Shown: piece by piece, positions 38,788-46,637 of the stretch | Layout of the letters: every line of letters starts with the position of its first letter | Numbering within the stretch: the stretch's first letter is position 1 | From: Silvimonas amylolytica | Lineage (GTDB): Bacteria > Pseudomonadota > Gammaproteobacteria > Burkholderiales > Chitinibacteraceae | Reading direction: 5' to 3' | Assembly (NCBI RefSeq): GCF_014645555.1 | Contig: NZ_BMLY01000001.1 | Span: 203,929-267,928, forward strand | Length of the DNA stretch: 64,000 bases | Notes under the pieces: model-generated | The model's input: only the letters and a program-made list of their open reading frames with translations | Database searches by the model: none | Told to the model about the DNA's origin: nothing | Program-made: the position numbers and the translations under genes

Positions 38788-39181
38788 GATGTTTCTCCTG
38801 GCCGGTTCATTGAGTCTCAGATCAACATTGATCACGCCCCGTCTGGATCCACACCTTGCCGCCGGCCTCTTTTGCTTTGAATGCGATACGGTCGGCCCGG
38901 ACATCCAGGGCACACCCGCAACGATACCCGTCGCAATTTTCCGCTTGATCCGCGATATGTAGCCGGGTGGCATGCCTCTTTTGGGTAACTTTGACATGCC
39001 TCTGCACAGATCATGCCAATGGATGATCTCGCCCACCCCGGAAGAGGTAGTTCCGTACGCATCAAGTTATTGATCTGACTGACACAATCGCGAGCTAAGG
39101 TAGGTATTTAACGCGTGTGCGGGTATTCGCCTGTGCCGCCTTACTTCCCCACATGGGGATCAACCTGCTGGAGACCGTAAC
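38788..39181. other. Divergent intergenic region
   Basis: About 390 bases between regulator copy 1 and the cytosolic chloroperoxidase-like gene. It holds a 13-base motif shared with the other regulator's upstream region (38976-38988) and, on the minus strand at about 38822-38910, a short stretch that translates like the tail of a GGDEF domain. No complete gene was seen. Confidence 0.5.
38976..38988 (-). promoter_or_regulatory. Shared upstream motif of the paralogous LuxR genes (copy 1)
   Basis: On the minus strand TTACCCAAAAGAG, 189 bases before the ATG of the regulator at 38787. The same 13 bases occur 166 bases before the paralogue at 40753. Confidence 0.45.
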
Positions 39182-40006
39182 ATGAGCACGTTTACCACGC
39201 GCGACGGCGTCGAGATCTATTACAAAGACTGGGGCCACGGCCAACCGGTCGTGTTCTGCCATGGCTGGCCGCTGAATTCGGACAGCTGGGAATCGCAAAT
39301 GATTTTTCTGGGCCTGCACGGGTACCGGGTCATTGCCCACGACCGCCGCGGACATGGCCGCTCCAGCCAGCCATGGGATGGCAACGACATGGATCACTAC
39401 GCAGATGATCTGGCAGAGCTCCTTGATCGCCTTGATGTCACCAACGCCGTGTTGTTCGGTTTCTCGACCGGCGGCGGCGAAGTAGCCCGTTATATCGGTC
39501 GTCATGGCACTAAACGTGTTGCCAAAGCAGGTTTGATCTCCGCCGTCACCCCGCTCATGCTCAAAACCGACACCAACCCGGGTGGTACGCCACTGGAAGT
39601 CTTCGATAGCTTCCGTGCAGCCCAACTGGCCGATCGCGCCCAGTTTTACCGCGACATTCCTTCCGGCCCGTTCTTTGGCTTCAATCGTGCTGGCGCCAAG
39701 GTATCGCAAGGCATGATTGAAAGCTGGTGGGTACAGGGCATGATGGGTGGCCACAAAAATACCTACGACAGCATCAAGGCATTTTCCGAAACCGATTTCC
39801 GCGACGACTTGAAGAAATTCACCATTCCGACATTGATCGTGCATGGCGACGACGATCAGGTCGTGCCGATCGACGCCGCCGGCCGTGCTGCCGCCAAACT
39901 GATCCCGCACGCTCAGTTGCTGGTATATGAAGGCGCACCGCACGGTCTGACCGACACGCATAAAGAGCGCCTGAACAACGACATTCTTGATTTCATCCGC
40001 GGCTAA
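39182..40006 (+). CDS. Cytosolic alpha/beta hydrolase, non-heme chloroperoxidase type
   Basis: A 274-aa hydrolase with the same landmarks as the Tat-exported paralogue at 36343: [22 protein letters not shown], nucleophile GFSTGGGE, acid [10 protein letters not shown] and His in GAPHGL. It lacks a signal peptide, so it acts in the cytosol. GGAG lies 9 bases before the ATG. The length fits cofactor-free chloroperoxidases (about 275 aa). It is flanked by the two degenerate-receiver LuxR genes. True halogenation in vivo is uncertain; esterase or perhydrolase activity is equally possible. Confidence 0.93.
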   Translation: MSTFTTRDGVEIYYKDWGHGQPVVFCHGWPLNSDSWESQMIFLGLHGYRVIAHDRRGHGRSSQPWDGNDMDHYADDLAELLDRLDVTNAVLFGFSTGGGEVARYIGRHGTKRVAKAGLISAVTPLMLKTDTNPGGTPLEVFDSFRAAQLADRAQFYRDIPSGPFFGFNRAGAKVSQGMIESWWVQGMMGGHKNTYDSIKAFSETDFRDDLKKFTIPTLIVHGDDDQVVPIDAAGRAAAKLIPHAQLLVYEGAPHGLTDTHKERLNNDILDFIRG

Positions 40007-40024
40007 CCTGCGCATAAACCCCCA

Positions 40025-40053
40025 AAGGCCCGCAGAGTGCGGGCCTTTTTTTA
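40025..40053 (+). terminator. Rho-independent terminator after the cytosolic hydrolase
   Basis: AAGGCCCGC, loop AGAGT, GCGGGCCTTTTTTT. Confidence 0.88.
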
Positions 40054-40075
40054 CCGGTCACCGGCTACAACGGCT

Positions 40076-40753
40076 TTAGTGAAGTCGCTTGTTGCCAGGC
40101 AGGCGGTCGATCAACCCCGGCAGATCTTCAGACTCATGGTCAAGCAGGCCGCGCGACTGGGCGATCAGCACAGCCTGCGTACGCGTGGCGGCACCAAGCT
40201 TGGTCAAGATGGCGGAAATTCTTGAGCGCACCGTGGTGGGAGAGGTACCCAATTGCTGGGCAATTACCTTGTTGGGTGCGCCGGTCGCCATAATGCTCAA
40301 GACCTCGCGCTCACGCGGGGTAAGTTCATCAGTCAGCAGACCATCCAGCAAACGTTGCGACACCGCATCTGCCAGCACGCGCTTGCCCGCAGCAAGCGCA
40401 TAAATGGCCGACAGCAGCGTTTCGCGTGTGCAATCGGTCAGCAAATAACCATGAACTCCACAGGAAACGGCACCACAGATCTCGTACTCGCGTTCTTGTG
40501 GCGCGACGACCAGCAAGCGTGGCGCAGCCTCCGGGTAGCGTGAGCCACCACTAAGCCGCCGGGCAAAACCACATGCGGTTTGCGCATCAGACACCAGCAC
40601 ATCAACCTGCGCAAACGACATCGCCAATACATCACCATGTGACAGGGGAATCGGGTTCAGCATGGGCACTTGCGCCAGCATGCGCAGCACACCGGCCGCC
40701 ACCAGCGCAACCGGGTGCGCCACCACCACATTAAGCGGACTATGGCGAATCAT
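40076..40753 (-). CDS. LuxR-family regulator with degenerate receiver domain (copy 2)
   Basis: A 225-aa paralogue of the regulator at 38152. The receiver-like part keeps Asp56 (VLVSD) but has VVVAHPV in place of the acidic pocket and Thr in place of the conserved Lys (GYLLTD). The LuxR domain is LTPREREVLSIMATGAPNKVIAQQLGTSPTTVRSRISAIL. Both copies share the segment RLSGGSRYPEAAPR / RLRGGSRYPVSAPR. ATG 40753 has only a weak GGGG upstream, so the start is less certain. Likely function is phosphorylation-independent transcription control. Confidence 0.88.
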   Translation of the reverse strand: MIRHSPLNVVVAHPVALVAAGVLRMLAQVPMLNPIPLSHGDVLAMSFAQVDVLVSDAQTACGFARRLSGGSRYPEAAPRLLVVAPQEREYEICGAVSCGVHGYLLTDCTRETLLSAIYALAAGKRVLADAVSQRLLDGLLTDELTPREREVLSIMATGAPNKVIAQQLGTSPTTVRSRISAILTKLGAATRTQAVLIAQSRGLLDHESEDLPGLIDRLPGNKRLH

Positions 40754-40918
40754 GACGCACCCCGACGATCTGACTGAGACAAAGCCTGACTGGCGTATAA
40801 CCGGCGCATCCGGCACGAAACCGGACACCCCACCTGTGACGGATGATATTTCTGCATGAACGGAGCTTATTGCGAACCGGCAGGGCGCGAATCCCCCTGC
40901 GCCGTTAACTGCAGATAG

Positions 40919-40931
40919 CTCTTTTGGGTAA
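40919..40931 (-). promoter_or_regulatory. Shared upstream motif of the paralogous LuxR genes (copy 2)
   Basis: On the minus strand TTACCCAAAAGAG, 166 bases before the ATG at 40753 and just past the DoxX stop codon at 40938. Confidence 0.45.
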
Positions 40932-40937
40932 GTCTTT

Positions 40938-41363
40938 TCAACGCAAAACGACGCGCCCACACCTGGCATCGACTGACCAGTCGCCCGGCCCGGCGATCAG
41001 CAGCGAGCCAAAAGCGATCAACAGCAGCCAGCCAAACTGGCCCTGAGCCAGACTCCAGTCAGGATGCACAGCCAGCATGGCTACCAACAGCAGGATGACA
41101 ACAGGCAGCACAGCCAGCCGCGTCAACACACCCAGCATGATAGCTGGCGGACAGATGACCTCAACAAAAAGGGCAAACCAGAGCGAGAACTGCCGCCCCA
41201 GGCTGAATGGATCTTCGATCTCCTGCAGTTGCGCCGTGTAATGCGCAAATTTGGGCCAGCCATGCACCGCAAGCAGGAGCAAGCTGGCACTGATACGCAG
41301 AAACAAAAGCCCGGCGTTTACGCTGGATCGGCTGGAAGCAAAATATGAGCTGAACCTGTTCAT
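40938..41363 (-). CDS. DoxX family membrane protein
   Basis: A 141-aa inner-membrane protein with four hydrophobic helices and the DoxX pattern LLFLRISASLLLLAVHGWPKF at about 20-40. DoxX proteins are linked to redox and thiol stress or to quinone-dependent oxidation, but this member's role is unknown. ATG 41363 overlaps the stop of the short XapX gene by 4 bases (ATGA), making it the last gene of the amidohydrolase operon. Confidence 0.9.
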   Translation of the reverse strand: MNRFSSYFASSRSSVNAGLLFLRISASLLLLAVHGWPKFAHYTAQLQEIEDPFSLGRQFSLWFALFVEVICPPAIMLGVLTRLAVLPVVILLLVAMLAVHPDWSLAQGQFGWLLLIAFGSLLIAGPGDWSVDARCGRVVLR

Positions 41364-41515
41364 GACCAGACTCCGGCCAACACATAGCCAACCGTCATGG
41401 CCACCACCAGCAAAGCGCCAATGGGCGAGGGCGGTGCCGGCGAGGGAATATCCAGCCAGCGACACAACATGCCGACCGCCAGTGCCAGCACCATACCCAC
41501 CAGGAGCGTCATCAT
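41360..41515 (-). CDS. XapX domain protein, short copy
   Basis: A 51-aa gene read directly from the minus strand: MMTLLVGMVLALAVGMLCRW followed by LDIPSPAPPSPIGALLVVAM and an 11-residue tail. The IPSPAPPSP motif between two hydrophobic helices is the XapX (DUF1427) hallmark. It overlaps the longer XapX gene by 4 bases upstream and DoxX by 4 bases downstream, so all three are translationally coupled. Function of XapX proteins is unknown; a small membrane transporter or pump subunit is often suggested. Confidence 0.85.
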   Translation of the reverse strand: MMTLLVGMVLALAVGMLCRWLDIPSPAPPSPIGALLVVAMTVGYVLAGVWS

Positions 41516-41751
41516 GGCTGACTCTCCCGCCGCGCAGCACGGCGGATATCGTGGCCACCGCTCAGATGCTTGTGTTGTGCCGGATGCCGGGCCAGGTAGC
41601 GATCAACCAGCCAGTACCCAAAACTCATCATGAACACCAGCAACGCACCGGTCAGCACGGGTGGCGAAGGGACGGGAATATGCACCAACTGGCAAACAGC
41701 GCCCACGAAGAAAGAGAGCGCCAGTCCCGCCAGCACTTTGATATTGACCAT
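41512..41751 (-). CDS. XapX domain protein, long copy
   Basis: A 79-aa protein: two hydrophobic helices separated by HIPVPSPPVLTGALLV (XapX signature), then a charged His-rich tail (RYLARHPAQHKHLSGGHD). ATG 41751 has AAGAGG five bases upstream; a GTG two codons before is possible. It lies 9 bases after the amidohydrolase stop and overlaps the short XapX gene by 4 bases. The presence of two different adjacent XapX genes suggests a heteromeric membrane complex; that is inference. Confidence 0.87.
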   Translation of the reverse strand: MVNIKVLAGLALSFFVGAVCQLVHIPVPSPPVLTGALLVFMMSFGYWLVDRYLARHPAQHKHLSGGHDIRRAARRESQP

Positions 41752-41760
41752 AAACACCTC

Positions 41761-43611
41761 TTAGAACGCGAAGCAGGAGCAGCCGAAGGCGCCCCAAAAA
41801 CCGGTGAAGTCCGAGACCGGAACATGAGATCGCCGCGCGACATCATGACTGTGATGATGCACCGCGCAGGGCCCGCCACACTGATGCGCCAGGGCGGACT
41901 GCGTCTGCGGCCGCACCGGGTTGTAGTGGCCCGGCACACGCTTGACGGGTGACCAGTCCGGCATGACAGGCAGATCTGCCGGCGCCAGCGAGCCAAACTC
42001 ATCTGCGCCATAGACCACCTGACCATTCACCAGCGTCAGCACCGACTCGATGGTTTTAATGCGCTCTTGCGGGACACTGAAAAAGTCCTCGCTCAGCACC
42101 GCCAGATCGGCAAACTGACCGGCCTTGATCTGCCCCTTTTTGCCACTCTCGTTGGAGAACCAGGTGCCGCCTTGAGTCCACAACGCCAATGCTTCATCAC
42201 GCGACAACCGGTTCGCCTCGTCGTACAACTGCAATCCGCCCACGGTACGGCCGCTCACCAGCCAGTACAGCGCAGTCCAGGGGTTGTAACTGGCGACACG
42301 GGTTGCATCGGTACCCGCGGCAACTGGCACACCGTTTTGCAACATCTGCCGTACAGGGGGTGTCTGTTTTGCGGCGGCAGCACCATAACGATCAGCAAAA
42401 TATTCGCCCTGAAAAGCCATTCGATGTTGAATGGCAATGCCGCCACCGAGCGCTTTGACGCGCTCGATATTGCGCTCAGAAATAGTCTCGGCGTGATCGA
42501 AAAACCAACGCAGTCCCGCAAACGGAATATCTCGATTGACGCGCTCAAATACATCCAGCATGCGGCTGATCGATTCGTCGTAAGTGGCATGTAGCCGAAA
42601 CGGCCAGCGCTGGCCAACCAGATGTCGCACCACGCGCTCTAGCTCGGGCTCCATTTCTGGCGCCAGTTCCGGACGCGCTTCCAGAAAATCTTCAAAGTCT
42701 GCCGCAGAAAAAACCAGCATTTCGCCTGCGCCATTCACCCGCAAAAAGTCATCCCCCGCACCGGGCGAGGTCATGCTGGTCCAGCGCGCGAAGTCCTCCA
42801 GCTCTTCCCCCTTCTTCTGGGTGAAGAGGTTATAAGCGATGCGCACCGTTAATTGACCCTCTGCGGCCAATTGCTGCACGACGGCATAGTCGTCCGGGTA
42901 ATTCTGGAACCCGCCACCAGCATCAATGGCGCTGGTGAGCCCCAAGCGGTTCAGTTCGCGCATGAAATGGCGGGTGGAGTTGATTTGATACGCCAGCGGC
43001 AGCTTCGGGCCTTTGGCGAGCGACGCATACAAAATCATGGCATTGGGGCGCGCGATCAGCATGCCGGTCGGATTGCCGCTAGCGTCTCGCTGGATTTCTC
43101 CACCGGGCGGGTTGGGCGTGTCTTTGGTGTAACCCACAGCGCGCAAGGCTGCCTGATTGAGCAGGGCGCGGTCATACAAATGCAGAATGAATACCGGGGT
43201 ATCTGGCGCGGCGGCGTTGATTTCATCCAGCGTCGGCATCCGGCGCTCGGCAAACTGGAACTCAGTCCAGCCACCGACCACCCGCACCCATTGCGGCGCA
43301 GGCGTCACTTCAGCCTGTGCCTTGAGCATGCGCAGTGCATCAGCCAGCGAAGGAACGCCTTCCCACCGCAGCTCCAGGTTGTAATTGAGCCCGCCGCGGA
43401 TCAAATGCAGGTGCGAGTCATTCAGCCCTGGCACCACAGTGCGACCTCGCAGATCGATCACGCGGGTTTGATCATCCCGATAGCGCATGACTTCGATATC
43501 CGAACCCACCGCCAGAAAACGCCCGTCTGCCACAGCAAGTGCACTGGCGATGGGGTTGGCAGAATCAACGGTGTGGATGGCACCGTTATGCAGAATCAGT
43601 GCTGCGGACAT
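41761..43611 (-). CDS. YtcJ-type amidohydrolase
   Basis: A 616-aa metal-dependent amidohydrolase. The first metal motif DSHLHL follows VVPGLN (about 65-75); later metal ligands are seen in RLHATYDES, WFFDHAETIS and AAGTDATRVASYNP. The family (YtcJ/AepA/NfdA-like) hydrolyses N-substituted amides, and the natural substrate is unknown. ATG 43611 has GGAG 7 bases upstream. The C-terminus ends in a Cys/His-rich stretch (CGGPCAVHHHSHDVA then GCSCFAF) that may bind metal. It is 90 bases after the isochorismatase-like gene and 9 bases before XapX, in one apparent operon. Confidence 0.9.
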   Translation of the reverse strand: MSAALILHNGAIHTVDSANPIASALAVADGRFLAVGSDIEVMRYRDDQTRVIDLRGRTVVPGLNDSHLHLIRGGLNYNLELRWEGVPSLADALRMLKAQAEVTPAPQWVRVVGGWTEFQFAERRMPTLDEINAAAPDTPVFILHLYDRALLNQAALRAVGYTKDTPNPPGGEIQRDASGNPTGMLIARPNAMILYASLAKGPKLPLAYQINSTRHFMRELNRLGLTSAIDAGGGFQNYPDDYAVVQQLAAEGQLTVRIAYNLFTQKKGEELEDFARWTSMTSPGAGDDFLRVNGAGEMLVFSAADFEDFLEARPELAPEMEPELERVVRHLVGQRWPFRLHATYDESISRMLDVFERVNRDIPFAGLRWFFDHAETISERNIERVKALGGGIAIQHRMAFQGEYFADRYGAAAAKQTPPVRQMLQNGVPVAAGTDATRVASYNPWTALYWLVSGRTVGGLQLYDEANRLSRDEALALWTQGGTWFSNESGKKGQIKAGQFADLAVLSEDFFSVPQERIKTIESVLTLVNGQVVYGADEFGSLAPADLPVMPDWSPVKRVPGHYNPVRPQTQSALAHQCGGPCAVHHHSHDVARRSHVPVSDFTGFWGAFGCSCFAF

Positions 43612-43701
43612 GCTTTTTCTCCAGAAGACCCAAGCCGACTTTGAACACCATGGCAAAACAGAAACGGGCCTCCTGCCCAACTGGCCCGTCATGCATCAAG
43701 A

Positions 43702-44361
43702 TCAATGACCTTCACTGCCGCCAAACATGGTCTTGGCATAAATCAGGCCCAGACCATAACCGCCGCCATGCGCAATCGCCGTGGCCACGGTGTTGTTGTA
43801 GTACTCGCTACGTGCCCAGTCACGCTGCAATTCCAGCAGGTATTGCACGGAGGTCATGGGCTGTGCGCCGGCCTGGATCATCCGCTGCATGGCGCGCTCA
43901 TGCGCTTCGTCACTCACGTCACCGCAGGCATCGGCAATTACGTACACCTCAAAACCCTGCTCCAGGGCCGACAGCGCGGGGCCAACAATGCACACGGCCG
44001 TCCACAGACCGGCCAGCACGATCTTGCCTTTGCCGGCTTCATTAACGCGCACGCTGATGCGCTCATCTTCCCAGGTATTCATGGTCGTGCGGTCAATCAC
44101 GTCCGCATCGGGGAACACGTCGCGGATTTCGTGAAAAATCGGGCCTGAGAAGGTTTTCTCTGCCACGGTAGTCAGAATGGTTGGCACTTTGAATTCTCTG
44201 GCGGCCTTGGCGACCAGCGCCGCGTTATTACGCAGGGTAATGGCATCAATCGACTTGGTGGCAAAGGCCATTTGAGACTGGTGGTCGATCATGATCAGCG
44301 TGTGATTAACCGGGCTAAGAAGGCGGGCGCCTGGCTGGGCAAAGGCTTTGGCTTGAGGCAT
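43702..44361 (-). CDS. Isochorismatase-like (YcaC-type) hydrolase
   Basis: A 219-aa cysteine hydrolase. The triad is suggested by Asp in LIMIDHQSQMAFA (about 26), Lys in VAEKTFSGPI and the nucleophile Cys in GLWTAVCIVGPALSALEQGFEVYVI (about 118). YcaC-like proteins hydrolyse amides or related bonds; substrate unknown. ATG 44361 has GGAG six bases upstream. First gene of the amidohydrolase-XapX-DoxX operon and divergent from the NarL-type regulator at 44607, whose control it may be under. Confidence 0.91.
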   Translation of the reverse strand: MPQAKAFAQPGARLLSPVNHTLIMIDHQSQMAFATKSIDAITLRNNAALVAKAAREFKVPTILTTVAEKTFSGPIFHEIRDVFPDADVIDRTTMNTWEDERISVRVNEAGKGKIVLAGLWTAVCIVGPALSALEQGFEVYVIADACGDVSDEAHERAMQRMIQAGAQPMTSVQYLLELQRDWARSEYYNNTVATAIAHGGGYGLGLIYAKTMFGGSEGH

Positions 44362-44461
44362 GGGTAACTCCAGAAGAATGAACCAGACACATAAACCGGT
44401 GGGGTGGCACAAAGGGCAATACACCGGACTGCCATCACGATACGGACTCATCTTGTGCGCC

Positions 44462-44576
44462 GGATCATCGGTATGGCCAGGTCACGGATACCTGAGTCGA
44501 GTTAAGCCGAATGAACAGCTTGAAACCACCCGATAGAGGCATGTGGCGGGCTGGATCATCGGGGTATAAATACCTG
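44462..44576. promoter_or_regulatory. Repeated element in a divergent promoter region
   Basis: GGATCATCGG occurs at 44462-44471 and again at 44553-44562; each copy is followed by ATACCTG (44488-44494 and 44570-44576). The second copy also contains the inverted repeat GGTAT-AA-ATACC (44563-44574). This fits operator sites for the adjacent response regulator or a shared promoter control. Confidence 0.45.
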
Positions 44577-44606
44577 CCCCAACCGCCATCTTGACGAGGA
44601 ATATCC

Positions 44607-45242
44607 ATGGACCCATCGCAACCTGTCATGCCGATCCGTGTCATGGCCGTGGATGACCACCCGTTGATGCTGGAGGGCATCGCATCGGTACTCGGCAGCC
44701 AGCCGGACATCGAACTCATCGCGACGAGCCAAGGGCCGGACGCACATGAACTCTTCATGCAGCATCGCCCTGATGTCACGCTGATGGATTTGCAAATTCC
44801 CGGCCTGAGTGGTTTGCAGATCATGCAAGACATCCGCACCAGTGTCCCGACGGCGCGGGTCATCATCCTGACCACTTACCGCGGCGACATGCAGGCCATG
44901 CGTGGCATTCGCGCCGGCGCAGCAGGGTATGTTCTCAAAGGCATGATGCGCGCCGAGTTACTGGATGCGATCCGCGTGGTCCACACCGGGCGCCGCCGCA
45001 TTCCGGCCGAGGTTGCGGTCTTGCTGGCCGAACACGTGGCCGAGGAAACGCTGACTCACCGTGAAATTGATGTCCTGGAACAGGTGGCGCGCGGACAATC
45101 CAACCGCAAAATCGGCGTGAAGCTGGCCATTTCCGAAGAAACCGTCAAAGTGCACATGAAAAACATTCTGGCCAAGCTGGGCGCGCAAGACCGGACGCAC
45201 GCCGTCACTATCGGCATCAAACGCGGCATCCTGGAAGTGTGA
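44607..45242 (+). CDS. NarL/FixJ-type response regulator
   Basis: A 211-aa regulator with an intact receiver (acidic pair at 16-17 in VDDHP, phospho-acceptor D61 in LMDLQIPG, Lys in AAGYVLKG) and a LuxR DNA-binding domain (LTHREIDVLEQVARGQSNRKIGVKLAISEETVKVHMKNIL). GAGG precedes the ATG. No kinase is adjacent; regulators of this sequence type commonly pair with propeller-type kinases like the one at 33181. It is divergent from the isochorismatase-amidohydrolase operon and convergent with a porin gene. Role inferred from position only. Confidence 0.93.
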   Translation: MDPSQPVMPIRVMAVDDHPLMLEGIASVLGSQPDIELIATSQGPDAHELFMQHRPDVTLMDLQIPGLSGLQIMQDIRTSVPTARVIILTTYRGDMQAMRGIRAGAAGYVLKGMMRAELLDAIRVVHTGRRRIPAEVAVLLAEHVAEETLTHREIDVLEQVARGQSNRKIGVKLAISEETVKVHMKNILAKLGAQDRTHAVTIGIKRGILEV

Positions 45243-45260
45243 TGTTGCAGCCGGCACTCA

Positions 45261-46637
45261 TTACCAGCCGTATTTGATCTCTACACCCACGTAATCACCA
45301 TTACTGGCACCGGCTTGGGTCAGTGCGCTCCCAGCATCGTAATGCACGGCTTCGATTGCACCAGTCAGTTGGGGGTCAAACCGGTAATCAACCCGTAACT
45401 GCCCATATGCGCCAGTCCAGCGACCACCATGACCTGCCGTCCCGGCCACTGGCACATTGGGCTGCGTATACACGGCGTCGGATGTGGTTTGCCGCCACAA
45501 AAACCCACATGCCAGCATGACGCTCAAACCCTGCGCCGGCGCCAGGGTGAATGATGGCTTGACCTGCAAAAGATTGGCTTCACCGGTGTAGCCGGCCAGC
45601 GAGAAGTAATAACCATTCGGGAACAGCGGATTGAACGTACCCAAGGTGCCATCGTGTGCATGCCCGTCGCCCGAGGCCGCATCCAGCTGCAGTCCCAAGC
45701 GGGGTTTATACGAATAAGCGGGCAGGGTGTAGCCCAAGCGACTACCCAACGCCCACGCCCGGATATTGTCGGCACCTACGCTGCCGTTTTGCGCCATACC
45801 TTCCAGATCCCAGTCCAGTTGCCCCAATACTCCGGCGAACCGCACGTCGTACACATTGCGGTGCTCAGCGCCAGCGGCATCCAGATACTTTGCACCGTCA
45901 CGCTGAAACAGTGCGTAGTAGGTGGAGAGTTCATTCTGGCCTAGTACGTGACGCTCCAGCCGCACGGTATGAAACCGCCAGTGAGAATTCGAAGTATCGT
46001 CAAACGGGCTGTCGTCAGCGTATTGAACGGGCTGACTGACAAAGCCTTGCAGCCGCCACGAACCCGTTTCCCAGTCAGCCCAGACGGCATCAAACGATTG
46101 CCGCACATTGGGTCCGTCGCGCGAGGACACAAAGCGCTGCAAATCAAAGGCAAAATCCTGGCGGCCGATCCGGGCTTTGAATGCACCTGTATCCGTATCG
46201 TGGGCATAGCTCACAAAGGCCAGACGCAAATCCAGCGGATTTTTGTCCACTACGGAGGCGTTTTCCTTGCCCCAGGCGCGCGCGTCTTCAAGCTGCACAA
46301 AAACTTGCCAGTCATGCGCAACCCTCACATCCGCATGGACCTGCGCGCGCTCGATCAACCAACCATCTGCGCCGGCTGGCGTTGTTCCCAGCGCGGCGGC
46401 ATCGTTGTATTCCCAACGTTCCCGCAAGGTCGCACCCAGCGACAAATACGTAGTACCCGCATCGGTCAAAGGCAGGTACTTGAGCGTATCCAGCGGGGCT
46501 GTGCGCAGGGCTGGGTCCGCCAGGACCGACCAGTCTTCAGCCCAGCGATTCGAACCCGGCACCGGACGCGTGGCATCGTCCGCATGCGCAATGCCGGCCA
46601 GTACCCAGCAGACCATCAAGGCAGGCCCGGATTTCAT
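45261..46637 (-). CDS. Outer-membrane porin, alginate-export family
   Basis: A 458-aa beta-barrel with signal peptide (MKSGPALMVCWVLAGIAHADD) and a family-typical N-terminal block (RWAEDWSVLADPALRTAPLDTLKYLPL ... TYLSLGATLRERWEYND). It ends in a beta-strand with terminal aromatic (GVEIKYGW), the usual signal for outer-membrane insertion. The Alginate_exp family includes porins for other substrates; alginate genes are absent here. Its start overlaps the VOC gene stop by 4 bases, so the two are one transcription unit. Confidence 0.9.
   Translation of the reverse strand: MKSGPALMVCWVLAGIAHADDATRPVPGSNRWAEDWSVLADPALRTAPLDTLKYLPLTDAGTTYLSLGATLRERWEYNDAAALGTTPAGADGWLIERAQVHADVRVAHDWQVFVQLEDARAWGKENASVVDKNPLDLRLAFVSYAHDTDTGAFKARIGRQDFAFDLQRFVSSRDGPNVRQSFDAVWADWETGSWRLQGFVSQPVQYADDSPFDDTSNSHWRFHTVRLERHVLGQNELSTYYALFQRDGAKYLDAAGAEHRNVYDVRFAGVLGQLDWDLEGMAQNGSVGADNIRAWALGSRLGYTLPAYSYKPRLGLQLDAASGDGHAHDGTLGTFNPLFPNGYYFSLAGYTGEANLLQVKPSFTLAPAQGLSVMLACGFLWRQTTSDAVYTQPNVPVAGTAGHGGRWTGAYGQLRVDYRFDPQLTGAIEAVHYDAGSALTQAGASNGDYVGVEIKYGW

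Noticed and set aside
39095..40015. A 306-codon minus-strand open frame (and a similar one at 36580-37206)
   Set aside because: Both are antisense to the paralogous chloroperoxidase-like genes; their mutual similarity only mirrors the similarity of the real genes.
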